From Candidatus Methylobacter favarea (GTDB lineage: Bacteria > Pseudomonadota > Gammaproteobacteria > Methylococcales > Methylomonadaceae): DNA of 64,000 bases. The stretch is from the NCBI RefSeq assembly GCF_902806695.1, contig NZ_CADCXN010000102.1, positions 40,064 to 104,063 on the forward strand, given 5' to 3'. Under the pieces are notes generated by a model, which was given only the letters and a program-made list of their open reading frames with translations, was not told where the DNA came from and searched no databases. The position numbers and the translations under genes were made by a program. This document shows, one piece after another, positions 8,525-17,838 of this stretch (within the stretch, counting starts at the first letter, position 1; each line of letters opens with the position of its first letter).

Positions 8525-9004
8525 ATAACTTTACCTAAATTTTTTATTTGCGAAGTTGAGCTTAACCTTAGGTTTTAAATAGGCCAAACTTTTGTCGATG
8601 TGAAGTACTTGATTTATAATAGTTTATTCATTGCCGAGCATTATTTTTGCCAAACGCAGGGCAACAAAAACCCAATTGCTGAATTGTAAGATGACTGCAT
8701 TTGTTTATAGCAAGGATGAGAAAAGCTCGACAATAAATGGAATTTATTCTTGAAGTTTAGAATATAATATTAGCCCGGAATGCTCCTCGCTATTCAAAAT
8801 GACTAATTATGGAACTGAGACTTGGGCATATTAGTAAGCAGCTTCCTTTATGGGGTTAATAAAGACGCCTAATTTCAGCATTAACAAAAAGATTGCCGAC
8901 TTATTGCTGGCGCCGTAAAACAGCAACTTTACAATTTGCATCCTGAACCTAAAGCGACTAGATAGCTTGAGAATTCCAGAATATTTCAGTTATCATAAAA
9001 AATT
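8525..9004. other. Intergenic region, 480 bp
   Basis: I see no ORF, repeat or clear hairpin here. It should contain the promoter of the HpnN-like gene. Confidence 0.4.
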
Positions 9005-11674
9005 ATGCCGTTAAAACTCCATTTACGAAATTTTCTATCCCATTGGGGAAATTGGGTTCTTTATAATCCTGTTCTGGTATTGTTGACAGTCGGGATACTG
9101 GCTATTTTCGCCTGGCGCTATACGGTTGATAATTTAAGTATTAATACGGACACTGCCGAATTAATTGCACCCGATGCGCCTTTTCAGAAAAACCGGCGCA
9201 ATTTTGAGAAAGCCTTTTCTCAGGATATGCATACACTGTTATTAGTGATTGAATCCGCCACCCCGGAGCTGACCAAATCGGCCGCTAAAAGACTGACCCG
9301 TTTGTTAAGCGCTGACCCGGCTAATTTTGTATCGGTTTACATTCCCAACGATAATGAGTTCTTCCGTCAGAATGGATTGCTTTATCTGGATATTGACGAT
9401 CTGCAGACTTTAACAAGCAATCTGTCACAAGCCCAGCCTTTTATTGGCAGAATTGCCCAGGAACCGGATTTAAACGGCTTTTTTTCAATTCTTCAGGACG
9501 CTTTTACTTCCTCAGACAAAACCCGGGTGGTGCCCATCGATCTATCATCGCTGCTTGACAAGCTGACGGCGGCATTACATAAGAGCGTGAACGGGGGAAA
9601 TGGCTTGCTGTCATGGGAAACCTTGATTGCTGAAAAAAGACTAAAGGCTCAACAAGCCAACAAGGAATTTATTATTGTCCAGCCCAGGCTGGATTTCACG
9701 AAAATTCGCCCGGCCGAAAACGCAATACACGCCATACATAAAGCCATTACAGAAATTCAGGAACCTTCGGTGCCTGCAGTTAAAGTTTGGGTAACCGGTG
9801 AAGTCGGACTGGAGCATGATGAATTGGCCGGCATGAGTGAAGGCACTTTTACCGCAAGCATTTTTTCTGTCGTGCTGGTCTGTTTTATCCTGTTAGTGGC
9901 TTACCGATCTGTTTCTTTTATGCTGGCCACCTTGATTACCCTGGCTGTGGCCATGATTTTTTGCGGCGTATTTGCAGCGCTATCGGTAAAACATCTGAAT
10001 TTAATATCTGTTGCTTTTGCCGTATCAAACATCGGTTTGGGCGTGGAATACGGCATTCATTTTTGTTTACGCTATCAGGATAACCTGCGTGAAAATGGCG
10101 ATCGGGGAAGAGCGATACACCGCACTTTACTTGCTATAAGCCCTCCTTTACTGTTGTGCGCAGGCACGACCGCCATTGGCCTTTATGCGTTCATTCCGAC
10201 CGATTACAAGGGCGTTTCGGAACTTGGCTTATTGGCTGGAACGAGCCTTTTTATTTCTCTCTTTATCACGCTCACCGTATTGCCCGCGCTTTTGCAGCTC
10301 ATTCCTGTCTCAGTATCGCCCCAACCGCTTCGGCCTAATGCCGGCTTTTTAACACTATCAGAAAAATTGGCCACTTTTACCCTGCATTATGCCAAACCCA
10401 TTTCTTTATTAACCTGTCTTATCGCCATCGGGTCGATAATTCTGGTATTTAAAATTAAAATGGATTTTAATCCGATCAATCTTCGTGATCCCAATACTGA
10501 ATCCGTTATCGCTTTTAAAAATTTAATGAAAGACAAGGATACGTCTCCTATGACCTTGACTGTCATGGCTAAGGAAGAGGAGAACATCAAGCCGCTTCAA
10601 CAAAAGCTTTCGAAATTGAGTTCGGTTGATAAAACGATCAGCCTCTTTGATCTGGCGCCTGGCAGTCAGGAAGATAAATTGGCAATGATTGAAGAGATGT
10701 CGCTGGTTCTCGGATCCCAGGCACAAGGTTTTCCTTCTTTAAAGCCAGAAACCGATCCTTCTGCAAGTATTGGGCGGATGGTAAAAACCATAGACGGCAT
10801 CTTGCCTGAAAAAACGGATGTTCATGAAATATCCGCTTTAAAAAGCTTTAAAAAGGAGCTGCAGGATATTTTGATCGAGATTGAGAACCGGCTGCAACCC
10901 AGCCGGAGGCTGTTTATTGAAAAAGTTCAGACAACCCTGCTCGGTACCTTACCGAATGTCATGAATGAACTGTTAACAGGTTTTAATGCCAGAGAAATTA
11001 CCCTCGATAACCTGCCTGCCAATGTCAAGGACAGATGGCTAAGCAAAGATGGCTGGTACCGTATCCAGATTGTTCCCAAAAAAGACCTGAACGATTTAAA
11101 TAACCTGGAAGAGTTTATTACCGATGTGCAGTCAGTTGCGCCTGAAGCAACTGATCTGCCGGTCATGTATTGGGAATCGATGAAAGCAGTGATTGGCGCT
11201 TTTAAAGAAGCCATTGCGATTGCGCTGATTACTATTACACTGCTTTTGTATGCTATCCGCCGCAATTTGACTGATACATTATTGGTGATGACGCCCCTGC
11301 TGCTGGCCGGTTTATTCACCATGGCCAGCACCGTTATTAGCGGTACTCCCATTAATTTTGCCAATATTATTGCTTTGCCGCTTTTATTGGGCCTGGGCGT
11401 TGATAATGGCATTCATATGGTTGAAAAGCTGCGGCATTCACTTTCCGAAGAGAAAAATATCTATCAGTCCAGCACCGCCAGAGCCATATTTTATGGCGCA
11501 CTGACGACCAGTTCCAGCTTTGCCGGCTTGGCTTTTTCGCCGCACCAGGGCATAGCAAGTATGGGCTTGGTGATTACTATCGGCGTATTCTGGATTATAG
11601 TGTGCACCTTTATCATTCTTCCAGCCCTGAGCAAATTAGTGCTCAGGCATGAAATAAAATACCCGGACAGATAA
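9005..11674 (+). CDS. hpnN: HpnN-type RND/MMPL hopanoid transporter
   Basis: An RND-superfamily membrane protein of 889 residues with two homologous halves. Each half has an N-terminal helix, a large periplasmic loop and a block of five or six helices (about 275-430 and 735-880). The first block contains SNIGLGVEYGIHFCLRYQ and the second LPLLLGLGVDNGIHMVEK, the paired GxxxDxG-like proton-relay helices. The opening VLLTVGILAIFAWRYTVDNLSINTDTAELI matches HpnN, which carries hopanoids from inner to outer membrane. No other hopanoid gene is near. A generic MMPL transporter is the alternative. Confidence 0.82.
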   Translation: MPLKLHLRNFLSHWGNWVLYNPVLVLLTVGILAIFAWRYTVDNLSINTDTAELIAPDAPFQKNRRNFEKAFSQDMHTLLLVIESATPELTKSAAKRLTRLLSADPANFVSVYIPNDNEFFRQNGLLYLDIDDLQTLTSNLSQAQPFIGRIAQEPDLNGFFSILQDAFTSSDKTRVVPIDLSSLLDKLTAALHKSVNGGNGLLSWETLIAEKRLKAQQANKEFIIVQPRLDFTKIRPAENAIHAIHKAITEIQEPSVPAVKVWVTGEVGLEHDELAGMSEGTFTASIFSVVLVCFILLVAYRSVSFMLATLITLAVAMIFCGVFAALSVKHLNLISVAFAVSNIGLGVEYGIHFCLRYQDNLRENGDRGRAIHRTLLAISPPLLLCAGTTAIGLYAFIPTDYKGVSELGLLAGTSLFISLFITLTVLPALLQLIPVSVSPQPLRPNAGFLTLSEKLATFTLHYAKPISLLTCLIAIGSIILVFKIKMDFNPINLRDPNTESVIAFKNLMKDKDTSPMTLTVMAKEEENIKPLQQKLSKLSSVDKTISLFDLAPGSQEDKLAMIEEMSLVLGSQAQGFPSLKPETDPSASIGRMVKTIDGILPEKTDVHEISALKSFKKELQDILIEIENRLQPSRRLFIEKVQTTLLGTLPNVMNELLTGFNAREITLDNLPANVKDRWLSKDGWYRIQIVPKKDLNDLNNLEEFITDVQSVAPEATDLPVMYWESMKAVIGAFKEAIAIALITITLLLYAIRRNLTDTLLVMTPLLLAGLFTMASTVISGTPINFANIIALPLLLGLGVDNGIHMVEKLRHSLSEEKNIYQSSTARAIFYGALTTSSSFAGLAFSPHQGIASMGLVITIGVFWIIVCTFIILPALSKLVLRHEIKYPDR

Positions 11675-11852
11675 GACGTGAAATCGGCACGGTTATGTTC
11701 GAGCAGTTAATCGGGCAACACTTCAATAAACTTATTCTTGCAGCATGACCAACCATAAAAGAGCGTCTGCACCAGTCATCGGGCCTATTCCCGCTGCAAC
11801 TGCAAGCCTGCCGTCAAGCCATTCTACATGGAAAGCATAGCTCTCTACCTAT

Positions 11853-12263
11853 CTACTGCTCGACTGTTACAAAGGCTAACTTTGCTATGCCCGCGTGTTG
11901 TACGATAGCCATGATTTCCGCCACTTTTCCATAAGCAACAGCTTGATCGGCATATAAATGCAGGGCGGCCTCGGGATTTCGCGCCAGTTCAGCTTTCAGC
12001 GCGGATTCCAAAGCAGGGAGATCGGCAAAGGCAAGTTTGTTCAAAGTCATGCCCCCGTGGGCATCGATGCCCAGTTGCAACGGCTGCTCTTTCACATCAG
12101 CTGTGGTTTCGGCAGTTTTCGGCAGGGTCACATGCACGGATTGCGTAAGCAAGGGCGCGGTCACCAGTAAAATAATTACCAGCACCAGCATGACATCGAC
12201 AAGCGGCGTGACATTGATTTCACTCATCGCCTCTTCATCGTCTGATTGGGGTTTAAAAGCCAT
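11853..12263 (-). CDS. exbD: ExbD/TolR-type biopolymer transport protein
   Basis: A protein of 136 residues, standard for ExbD. It has a short cytoplasmic N-terminus, one membrane helix with the essential Asp (INVTPLVDVMLVLVIILLV, Asp about residue 24), and a periplasmic C-terminal domain. It lies three bases after exbB. With ExbB it forms the proton channel that energises TonB. Confidence 0.92.
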   Translation of the reverse strand: MAFKPQSDDEEAMSEINVTPLVDVMLVLVIILLVTAPLLTQSVHVTLPKTAETTADVKEQPLQLGIDAHGGMTLNKLAFADLPALESALKAELARNPEAALHLYADQAVAYGKVAEIMAIVQHAGIAKLAFVTVEQ

Positions 12264-12266
12264 TCG

Positions 12267-12926
12267 CTATTCCTTGCCCTTTGCAGTCAAGGCCGTGTGT
12301 ATAAAGGCAGTAACGAAATTTTCCAGACCGGTGCGGACATGTTTCACCTTGCGCAGGAAAAAATTATAAGCCAGCACCGCCGGCACAGCGACGGCAATGC
12401 CTATGGCAGTGGCGACCAGAGCATCGCCGATCGGGCCGGCCACCACATCCAAACTGGTCGAGCCACTTCGAGTAATTTCATGCATGGCATGCATGATGCC
12501 TAAAACTGTTCCGAACAAGCCCACGAATGGCGCCGTACTGCCAATGCTGGCCAGCATGATCAGACCGCTTTCCATGGCGCGCTGCTCTTTCTGCATTTGT
12601 ATGCGTAGGGACTGTTCCAGCAATTCATCCGGAACTCCACGATATTTAAGAGGTTTGCTGACAGCCTGCCGGCTTTCGTCCAGCCAGGCAAAACCCTGGC
12701 GGGCAATACGCGCTTGCGCGCCTCGATAAATATTTGCGGGCAATTCTTTCGCCTTTCCCAGGTCGGAGGCGTTCCAGAATGCCCTGTCAAAGCGCCGGTT
12801 ATAGTAACCGTTCTTGGTAAGCTGCCAGATCTTGAAAAAAATCAGCGTCCATGTCAGCACTGAAAAAGCCAGTAAAGTATACAAAGTACCGTTGATAATA
12901 ACGGCAGGGGCAATATGGTAGGGCAT
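12267..12926 (-). CDS. exbB: ExbB/TolQ/MotA proton-channel protein
   Basis: A protein of 219 residues with an N-terminal helix (IINGTLYTLLAFSVLTWTL) and a cytoplasmic loop. Two C-terminal helices follow, the first containing APFVGLFGTVLGIMHAMHEI and the second GIAVAVPAVLAYNFF. GTVxGIM and the final helix are family signatures. An AAGGAG ribosome site precedes the ATG. It sits between tonB and exbD in the usual tonB-exbB-exbD order. Confidence 0.92.
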   Translation of the reverse strand: MPYHIAPAVIINGTLYTLLAFSVLTWTLIFFKIWQLTKNGYYNRRFDRAFWNASDLGKAKELPANIYRGAQARIARQGFAWLDESRQAVSKPLKYRGVPDELLEQSLRIQMQKEQRAMESGLIMLASIGSTAPFVGLFGTVLGIMHAMHEITRSGSTSLDVVAGPIGDALVATAIGIAVAVPAVLAYNFFLRKVKHVRTGLENFVTAFIHTALTAKGKE

Positions 12927-12940
12927 TTCATCTCCTTGTC

Positions 12941-13774
12941 TTAATTGTTCAATGTAAAATTAATGGGTACGATTACCGAACTGGCTACTTCGGTTTCGCC
13001 CCGTCTGGCTGGTATAAAACGCCATTTTTTGACGGCTGCGATGGCTGACTCGTCAAGCGCTTCATGACCGCTGCTGCGGTGCAGCGTTACTTCATCGCTA
13101 TGCCCATCGGCGGATACTGTCACCTTCAATAAAACTTTACCTTCCCAACCCCGATTGCGCGCTATCGCCGGATAGTTTGGTTTGGGGTTAAAACCATAAT
13201 TGGCGCGGAAATTAGCTTCGGTAAAAGGCGCTGAATTTGCGTGGGCATTGCTGAGCGATGCGGCAGTATTGGAAGTAGAAGGGGTGCGTGTTGGCGCTGA
13301 ACTTGCAGGTGCAGGGGCGGTTTCTGCAAGTGACGGCTTGGGAAGCTGATGTTCAGTAACAGGCTTTGGTTTGGGAAGCTCTGCGCGTTTTTTAATAACC
13401 GGCCTGTTTTTCCTTACCGGTGGTTTTAGCGCCGTTTTTTTGGGCTGAATCGGCTGCACCGGTTTAGATGGAGCGGGAGGGGCAGCTGTTGCTGCCTGGT
13501 GTTCATTGGGCACGGATACCAGAGACGCTTCCATCAGCAGGGGCTTTGCCAGCGTAAGCGCTTCGACGGGTTTCATCAGCGCATAAGCTGCCCACAGATG
13601 TAATGACAGCACTGCAATGAATAATAAGCCCCCGCTTAGCAGAGACCGCTCATCGTCTGTGAAGGCATCAAACAGCCATCGTGTTTTTTTAATGATGGGC
13701 GTTTCGGCAGCGCCAGCTAAAGGAGCCAAATCGCCCCTGGCAAGCATGCCTTCATGGTTATTTAATAAATACAT
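12941..13774 (-). CDS. tonB: TonB energy-transducing protein
   Basis: A protein of 277 residues. A cytoplasmic N-terminus of about 48 residues is longer than in classical TonB. One membrane helix follows (LLFIAVLSLHLWAAYAL), then a Pro/Lys-rich periplasmic linker (about 90-175). The C-terminal TonB domain holds NYPAIARNRGWEGKVLLKV, DGHSDEVTLHRSSGHEALD and AVKKWRFIPA. It is the first gene of tonB-exbB-exbD. It transfers proton-motive force to outer-membrane receptors; the only receptor in the window is the broken one at 58.5 kb. Confidence 0.92.
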   Translation of the reverse strand: MYLLNNHEGMLARGDLAPLAGAAETPIIKKTRWLFDAFTDDERSLLSGGLLFIAVLSLHLWAAYALMKPVEALTLAKPLLMEASLVSVPNEHQAATAAPPAPSKPVQPIQPKKTALKPPVRKNRPVIKKRAELPKPKPVTEHQLPKPSLAETAPAPASSAPTRTPSTSNTAASLSNAHANSAPFTEANFRANYGFNPKPNYPAIARNRGWEGKVLLKVTVSADGHSDEVTLHRSSGHEALDESAIAAVKKWRFIPARRGETEVASSVIVPINFTLNN

Positions 13775-14114
13775 AAGAAATTATCACCTTCAAACACCGA
13801 AGATTGCTGGATATTGCGTGCGGAATAGAGTTACAACCGCGCCCGTTCCGCCGGCATTATATCAAAATATTATGAGCCAAAGCCTATTGCCCGATGCTTT
13901 TCTGGGCTCAGTAAATCTTCATGACCAGCATAAAACGCCCTGTCAGTCCCGGCCTGATGAGGCTGTCCTATTCAAATTAAGCTGCCTGAAAGAGAAAAAA
14001 CCGAGCTCATAAAAGTTTAAAATAATTGATTGATGATCAAGATTGGTCTCTGATCGCTGCCAAATTGCCGGATGCCCCATTAACTGCGTTTCGTCCAGTT
14101 GCTTTCACCCGGCA
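13775..14114. other. Intergenic region, 340 bp, with a doubtful 46-codon ORF
   Basis: This lies between tonB and the GTPase gene. An ORF from ATG 13872 to TAA 14012 (MSQSLLPDAFLGSV...) has no Shine-Dalgarno and no recognisable domain. I see no terminator or clear Fur box. Confidence 0.3.
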
Positions 14115-15611
14115 TCATGAAGTTATTTTCTTTAAGCCGCTTACCAGAAGCCGGCCGGTATTAGCTAACTGGGTGCGGATCAGCGCCCACTTTTCCCGGT
14201 CTTTTCCCTCCGGCAAGCAGCGCAAATACTGGGCCCTGAGACTTTCAGGCAATTTTCCGGCAATTGCCGTCCATACAACGTCTGTATTATATTCGCCGCG
14301 TGTCTGCAGACTGACCGGCAAGCTGTCTTCCAGAGGAATATGCAAGGTTTCGGCAACGTCCTCCAGGGCTTCCCGAATATTGCGCGCCTTTTCGTTTTGA
14401 GGCGTTTGCACATCATAGGGCGGATGCCATTCCCGCACGGGACGCAATTGGTCGATATGCGTGACTACGGCTAAAACGGGCGGTAGTCTGCGTTCAAGCC
14501 GTTCATCGAACCAGGCTCGCAATGCGTTTAAAAACTGCGCATCCGCTTCACGGCCGGCCTGCGTTGCTGAACACACTAGCAGAATCAGATCAAATCCTCC
14601 CAAAGCCTGTTGAGGATCTTTCGTAAACCAGTGACTTTCGTCGCCATACCCCGGACTGTCGAAAATTAATACTTCGCCCATATCCGCATGTTTCAGGCTG
14701 TATATAGTCAGGGCGTCAGTCAGCGGCAATACATCCGTAGCGGCGCGCAATTCGCCGAACAGGGCATTGACCAGGCTGGATTTGCCCGCCTTTACCTGGC
14801 CTGCAATCAGAATACGCAAAGGTTTCTTGACAGGGGGAGCCCTATCAATCTCAGGCTCAGGTTCAGATAATCGCGGCGGCACCAATTGCCCGCTATACAG
14901 GGCAATAGCATAATAACCGATTTTTTTTACCAGCGTTTGCAGCAGCCAGCGTTCCAGAAACCCGATAGGGTAAGTCGAAGCCTTGCCCAGAAAAAAACTG
15001 CTTAACTCGCGAGGCAAGGCGGTTGTCGGGCTGAGCAGCAGGGTACTGACTCGATAAGCCATATGCCCGATTTTCAGTTTTTCCTTCCATTTCCACAGCT
15101 GCAAGCCGTCCTCTATGGTCAACAAATGGCTCAATGGCACCCTTTCATCGAGGCTTTGGCGCATATCGCGGCATACCTGTTCTGCTATAAACAGAATATT
15201 GCGCAAGGGGACATCCAGTTCGGCCTGCCCGGCTTTAGGATAATAATGACGAGCTACCTCGCCGATCACCTGCCTTGCCAGATGCAGCAAACGCCCGCTG
15301 TCGGTGAGGGGATAGTCGGCGGGATTGATCTCTTCAGCCATCTTGTCCAGCTTGATCCAGACGGCTTCAGCAGCAGGAGGCCAGCGCTCGTCCGGCGCCG
15401 GCAGGGGTAAATCAAAAGGAGGAACGCGGAGGCTCTTCAAATACCGGCTTAAAATCCAGAGAGCGCCATAAAATGAGGCCAGCACGAGCAAGCCAACGGG
15501 GAGATACTGATTTTGCCATAACCAGAAACCCCCCAGCAGCACCAGCGCCAGCCATGGCAGCAGCAGAAGAGTCCCTAAAATCATCCACGGCCAGTTTGCC
15601 GGCACCCGCAT
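14115..15611 (-). CDS. Membrane-anchored dynamin/YfjP-like GTPase
   Basis: About 498 residues. Two N-terminal membrane helices (WPWMILGTLLLLPWLALVLLGGFWLW and LPVGLLVLASFYGALWIL) precede a helical region (about 70-265). A GTPase domain follows with G1 AGQVKAGKSS, G3 FDSPGYG and G4 VVTHIDQL. ATG 15611 is preferred over an in-frame TTG two codons earlier because it falls two bases after the upstream stop with GAGAG in front. It is co-transcribed with the second GTPase. The tandem pairing suggests a two-component membrane GTPase, but no function is known to me. Confidence 0.7.
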   Translation of the reverse strand: MRVPANWPWMILGTLLLLPWLALVLLGGFWLWQNQYLPVGLLVLASFYGALWILSRYLKSLRVPPFDLPLPAPDERWPPAAEAVWIKLDKMAEEINPADYPLTDSGRLLHLARQVIGEVARHYYPKAGQAELDVPLRNILFIAEQVCRDMRQSLDERVPLSHLLTIEDGLQLWKWKEKLKIGHMAYRVSTLLLSPTTALPRELSSFFLGKASTYPIGFLERWLLQTLVKKIGYYAIALYSGQLVPPRLSEPEPEIDRAPPVKKPLRILIAGQVKAGKSSLVNALFGELRAATDVLPLTDALTIYSLKHADMGEVLIFDSPGYGDESHWFTKDPQQALGGFDLILLVCSATQAGREADAQFLNALRAWFDERLERRLPPVLAVVTHIDQLRPVREWHPPYDVQTPQNEKARNIREALEDVAETLHIPLEDSLPVSLQTRGEYNTDVVWTAIAGKLPESLRAQYLRCLPEGKDREKWALIRTQLANTGRLLVSGLKKITS

Positions 15612-15613
15612 AT

Positions 15614-16819
15614 TCAAGTCTCTCGGCTGATAGAGTCGCGTAACAGCAGCCTGCCGCGCGCGAACTCAGCTTTAAATACTTCACGCAAGTCTTCCGGGTT
15701 CAACTCTTTTCTCTGCTTGGTCTGCGCGAAATAAAAGCACAGGGTTTTGCCCAGCGCATAAGTGATGGCGGCGGTATAAATGCCCGCTACTCCGAGCGCT
15801 ACCGATTGCCCATACACCGGAATCAGTTTCAGCAATTCGCGCCCGCCCATGCCAGCCAGTACGCCAAGCCCCACCGCGCTGATAATTTCGCTGAGGCTCT
15901 GCCTGGTTAAAGGCAGACCGTAGGCTTTGGCAATGTTGTGAAACAGCCTGGCCTGAATAGCCATTACGGTGGCCAGGCTCGTCGCTGGCAACGGGATGGC
16001 GGCGGCCATTCCGGCTGAAATGGAATAGCTTACAATAGACGGATGGAGCGTCTGCCAGATACCATCGGCCTGGCTGTTCTGTTCCAGCATTGCCTTCAGA
16101 CCACCCGGCAATGCCTCTTCGATAGCTGACCATAAGGCATCAACACCATAATCGGCAGGCGCATAGCCATCTTCCGGCAGAGTGAAATCAACAGGTACAA
16201 AATGCGCCTTCATGCGTGGAAAGTACTCTCGCTGTTTCAGCAGGGAACAGCGCAGGTCTGCCGGCACCGCCGCGGCCATTTTGCCTGCGGCAAAAGGATA
16301 GGGAATGACATGTTCCATGGTTCGGCCGGGATAGCCTTCATGCAGGGAAGTCTGCGCCACAATGATGGGCCATTTGGGATGGGTTTTATGGATCTGTTTG
16401 ACGGCGGCAACGATGGCGTCCTGCTGGTGATCCATTGCTCTCATTACCACAATAAGCAGATGCGCCTGCCGTTCGCACCACTTCATGTCATCGGTGGGGT
16501 CATAACCGGTCTCGGATAAGCCGCGCGTATCCAGAAAACGAATGAATGAGGTTTCCGGATCGGGAAAATCAAACAGCATGGCGGTACGCGTGCACGGCTT
16601 GAAACCATTGCCGATTTGGGCAGCCGAAGAGCCTGTCAACACCCGGATAATGGAGCTTTTGCCGCTTTGCGTTTTGCCCAGCAGCCAGATAACCGGCGGC
16701 GGCAGCCGGCTACGAATTTCCTCCAGTTTTTCCTTGAGGTCGTCCCCTGCCATTTCAGGATGGGTAATTTGCTCGCTCCAGTTTTTCCAGCTAGTAAAAA
16801 GATTAAAAAAATCAGACAT
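15614..16819 (-). CDS. GTPase with C-terminal DUF697 domain (YcjF-related)
   Basis: A protein of 401 residues. The N-terminal GTPase domain has G1 LLGKTQSGKSS (about 46) and G3 LDTRGLSE. The G4 position reads AQTSLHEG instead of the usual (N/T)KxD, so nucleotide specificity may differ. The C-terminal part (about 250-375) is a DUF697-type hydrophobic domain (AAAIPLPATSLATVMAIQ, GRELLKLIPVYGQSVALGVAGIYTAA), as in YcjF-like proteins. ATG 16819 opens the operon, and the stop lies two bases before the partner gene's ATG. These proteins are thought to act at the membrane under stress. Confidence 0.72.
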   Translation of the reverse strand: MSDFFNLFTSWKNWSEQITHPEMAGDDLKEKLEEIRSRLPPPVIWLLGKTQSGKSSIIRVLTGSSAAQIGNGFKPCTRTAMLFDFPDPETSFIRFLDTRGLSETGYDPTDDMKWCERQAHLLIVVMRAMDHQQDAIVAAVKQIHKTHPKWPIIVAQTSLHEGYPGRTMEHVIPYPFAAGKMAAAVPADLRCSLLKQREYFPRMKAHFVPVDFTLPEDGYAPADYGVDALWSAIEEALPGGLKAMLEQNSQADGIWQTLHPSIVSYSISAGMAAAIPLPATSLATVMAIQARLFHNIAKAYGLPLTRQSLSEIISAVGLGVLAGMGGRELLKLIPVYGQSVALGVAGIYTAAITYALGKTLCFYFAQTKQRKELNPEDLREVFKAEFARGRLLLRDSISRET

Positions 16820-16849
16820 AGTAAACAGCGGTAACTTTATTGTTATACG

Positions 16850-16872
16850 ATTGAAATGATAATAATTTCAAT
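16850..16872. promoter_or_regulatory. Fur-like dyad upstream of the GTPase pair
   Basis: ATTGAAAT at 16850-16857 and ATTTCAAT at 16865-16872 are perfect inverted arms around GATAATA. The core TGATAATAATTTC shares the first eleven positions with the Fur core TGATAATNATTATCA and then diverges. It sits 30 bp upstream of the GTPase start, in promoter position. Confidence 0.35.
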
Positions 16873-17269
16873 AGCAAGGAAGGTATGTAAGTTTTGAGAT
16901 AGGGGCTATTCAACAGAATGAGTTCTTTTTTTAACAGCATTATTCAAGCAATAAAAAAACCTTCCCTTAAGGATGAAGCCCATAAAGCGACGAGGTGTGC
17001 GGCTGCCCCCTGGTCGCCCTCCAAAGCAATGACGCTGCCCTTTTTTCTAACACAACCTAACCTTTAATCTAGGGTCTGACACCGGCAAGGCGGTTTAATT
17101 AATACTCCAAGCTGCGCATTTTGCCGGCAGCTGATTAAAATGCTTCGGCTCGTACGAGCGGACTGCCATGAACAGCACTAATAAACCGTCTCTGGCTTTC
17201 GAAGCGCTGCCGCGGCTTTTCCTGGGCCTGTTTTTTCTATTGGTAAGCCTTTTAAATCAATGAGCCTTT
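16873..17269. other. Intergenic region with a doubtful 31-codon hydrophobic ORF
   Basis: The region lies between the GTPase operon promoter and the end of csbD. A perfect 12-bp palindrome, GCTCGTACGAGC, is at 17148-17159. Directly after it an ORF from ATG 17168 to TGA 17263 would encode a small hydrophobic peptide (LPRLFLGLFFLLVSLLNQ at its end), but its ribosome site is poor. I see no other gene. Confidence 0.25.
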
Positions 17270-17461
17270 TTAGTCAAATGCATCATTAATTTCTCTTTCA
17301 GCTTCTTCCATGGAATAACCGTAACGTTCTTGCAATTTTCCTACCAGCTTATCGCGATTGCCCTCAATTACTGTCAAATCGTCATCGGTTAAATCGCCCC
17401 ATCTGGATTTAATTTCACCTTTTAGCTGAAGCCATTTACCTTTAAATTCATCTGCATTCAT
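17270..17461 (-). CDS. CsbD-like general stress protein
   Basis: A protein of 63 residues. MNADEFKGKWLQLKGEIKS followed by RWGDLTDDDLTVIEGNRDKL is the CsbD family signature, with a helical C-terminus. CsbD proteins are small, soluble stress-induced helical proteins of unknown biochemical role. The gene is divergent from the DUF421 gene, and the 377-bp interval between them holds the GAGTCTGTACGATTC motif at 17673. Confidence 0.88.
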   Translation of the reverse strand: MNADEFKGKWLQLKGEIKSRWGDLTDDDLTVIEGNRDKLVGKLQERYGYSMEEAEREINDAFD

Positions 17462-17672
17462 ACTATTTACCTCTTGATTTTTACAAGACTTTTACTATTT
17501 TTTACTTAATAAAATAGCGCCCGTTCAGGCGGAAGGCAGTTGCGGGCGATAATTACGATCACTTCAGGCTATAACTGATCTGATGGTTGTCCACCCACTT
17601 TTCCTGCTTCCTGACTTTTTCAATACTACGTTATTTTTCATGTTTTTTAAAACATACCTGAATAAATGAATC

Positions 17673-17692
17673 GAGTCTGTACGATTCGGCAC
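17673..17692. promoter_or_regulatory. TCTGTACG-type motif, copy 1
   Basis: GAGTCTGTACGATTCGGCAC lies between the divergent csbD and DUF421 genes. Two further copies of GTCTGTACGRT flank the diguanylate cyclase promoter (20221 and 20360). Repetition only in this stress island suggests a shared regulator site; the regulator is unknown. Apart from this motif the 17462-17838 interval shows nothing else I can support. Confidence 0.35.
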
Positions 17693-17838
17693 GCAAGATA
17701 AGGTCAATAGCCTGGTGTTCAAGACCGGGGCACAGGGAATCTAATGTATTTGCGCTCTGAATAAAGAGTTGATACTGTTATAAGCAAGTAGCTTATGCTT
17801 TATTATGGAATTAACAGATATGAAATTAAGGAGAACTT

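Noticed and set aside
13872..14012. 46-codon ORF between tonB and the GTPase gene
   Set aside because: No Shine-Dalgarno and no similarity known to me; mentioned only as a possibility in the gap entry.
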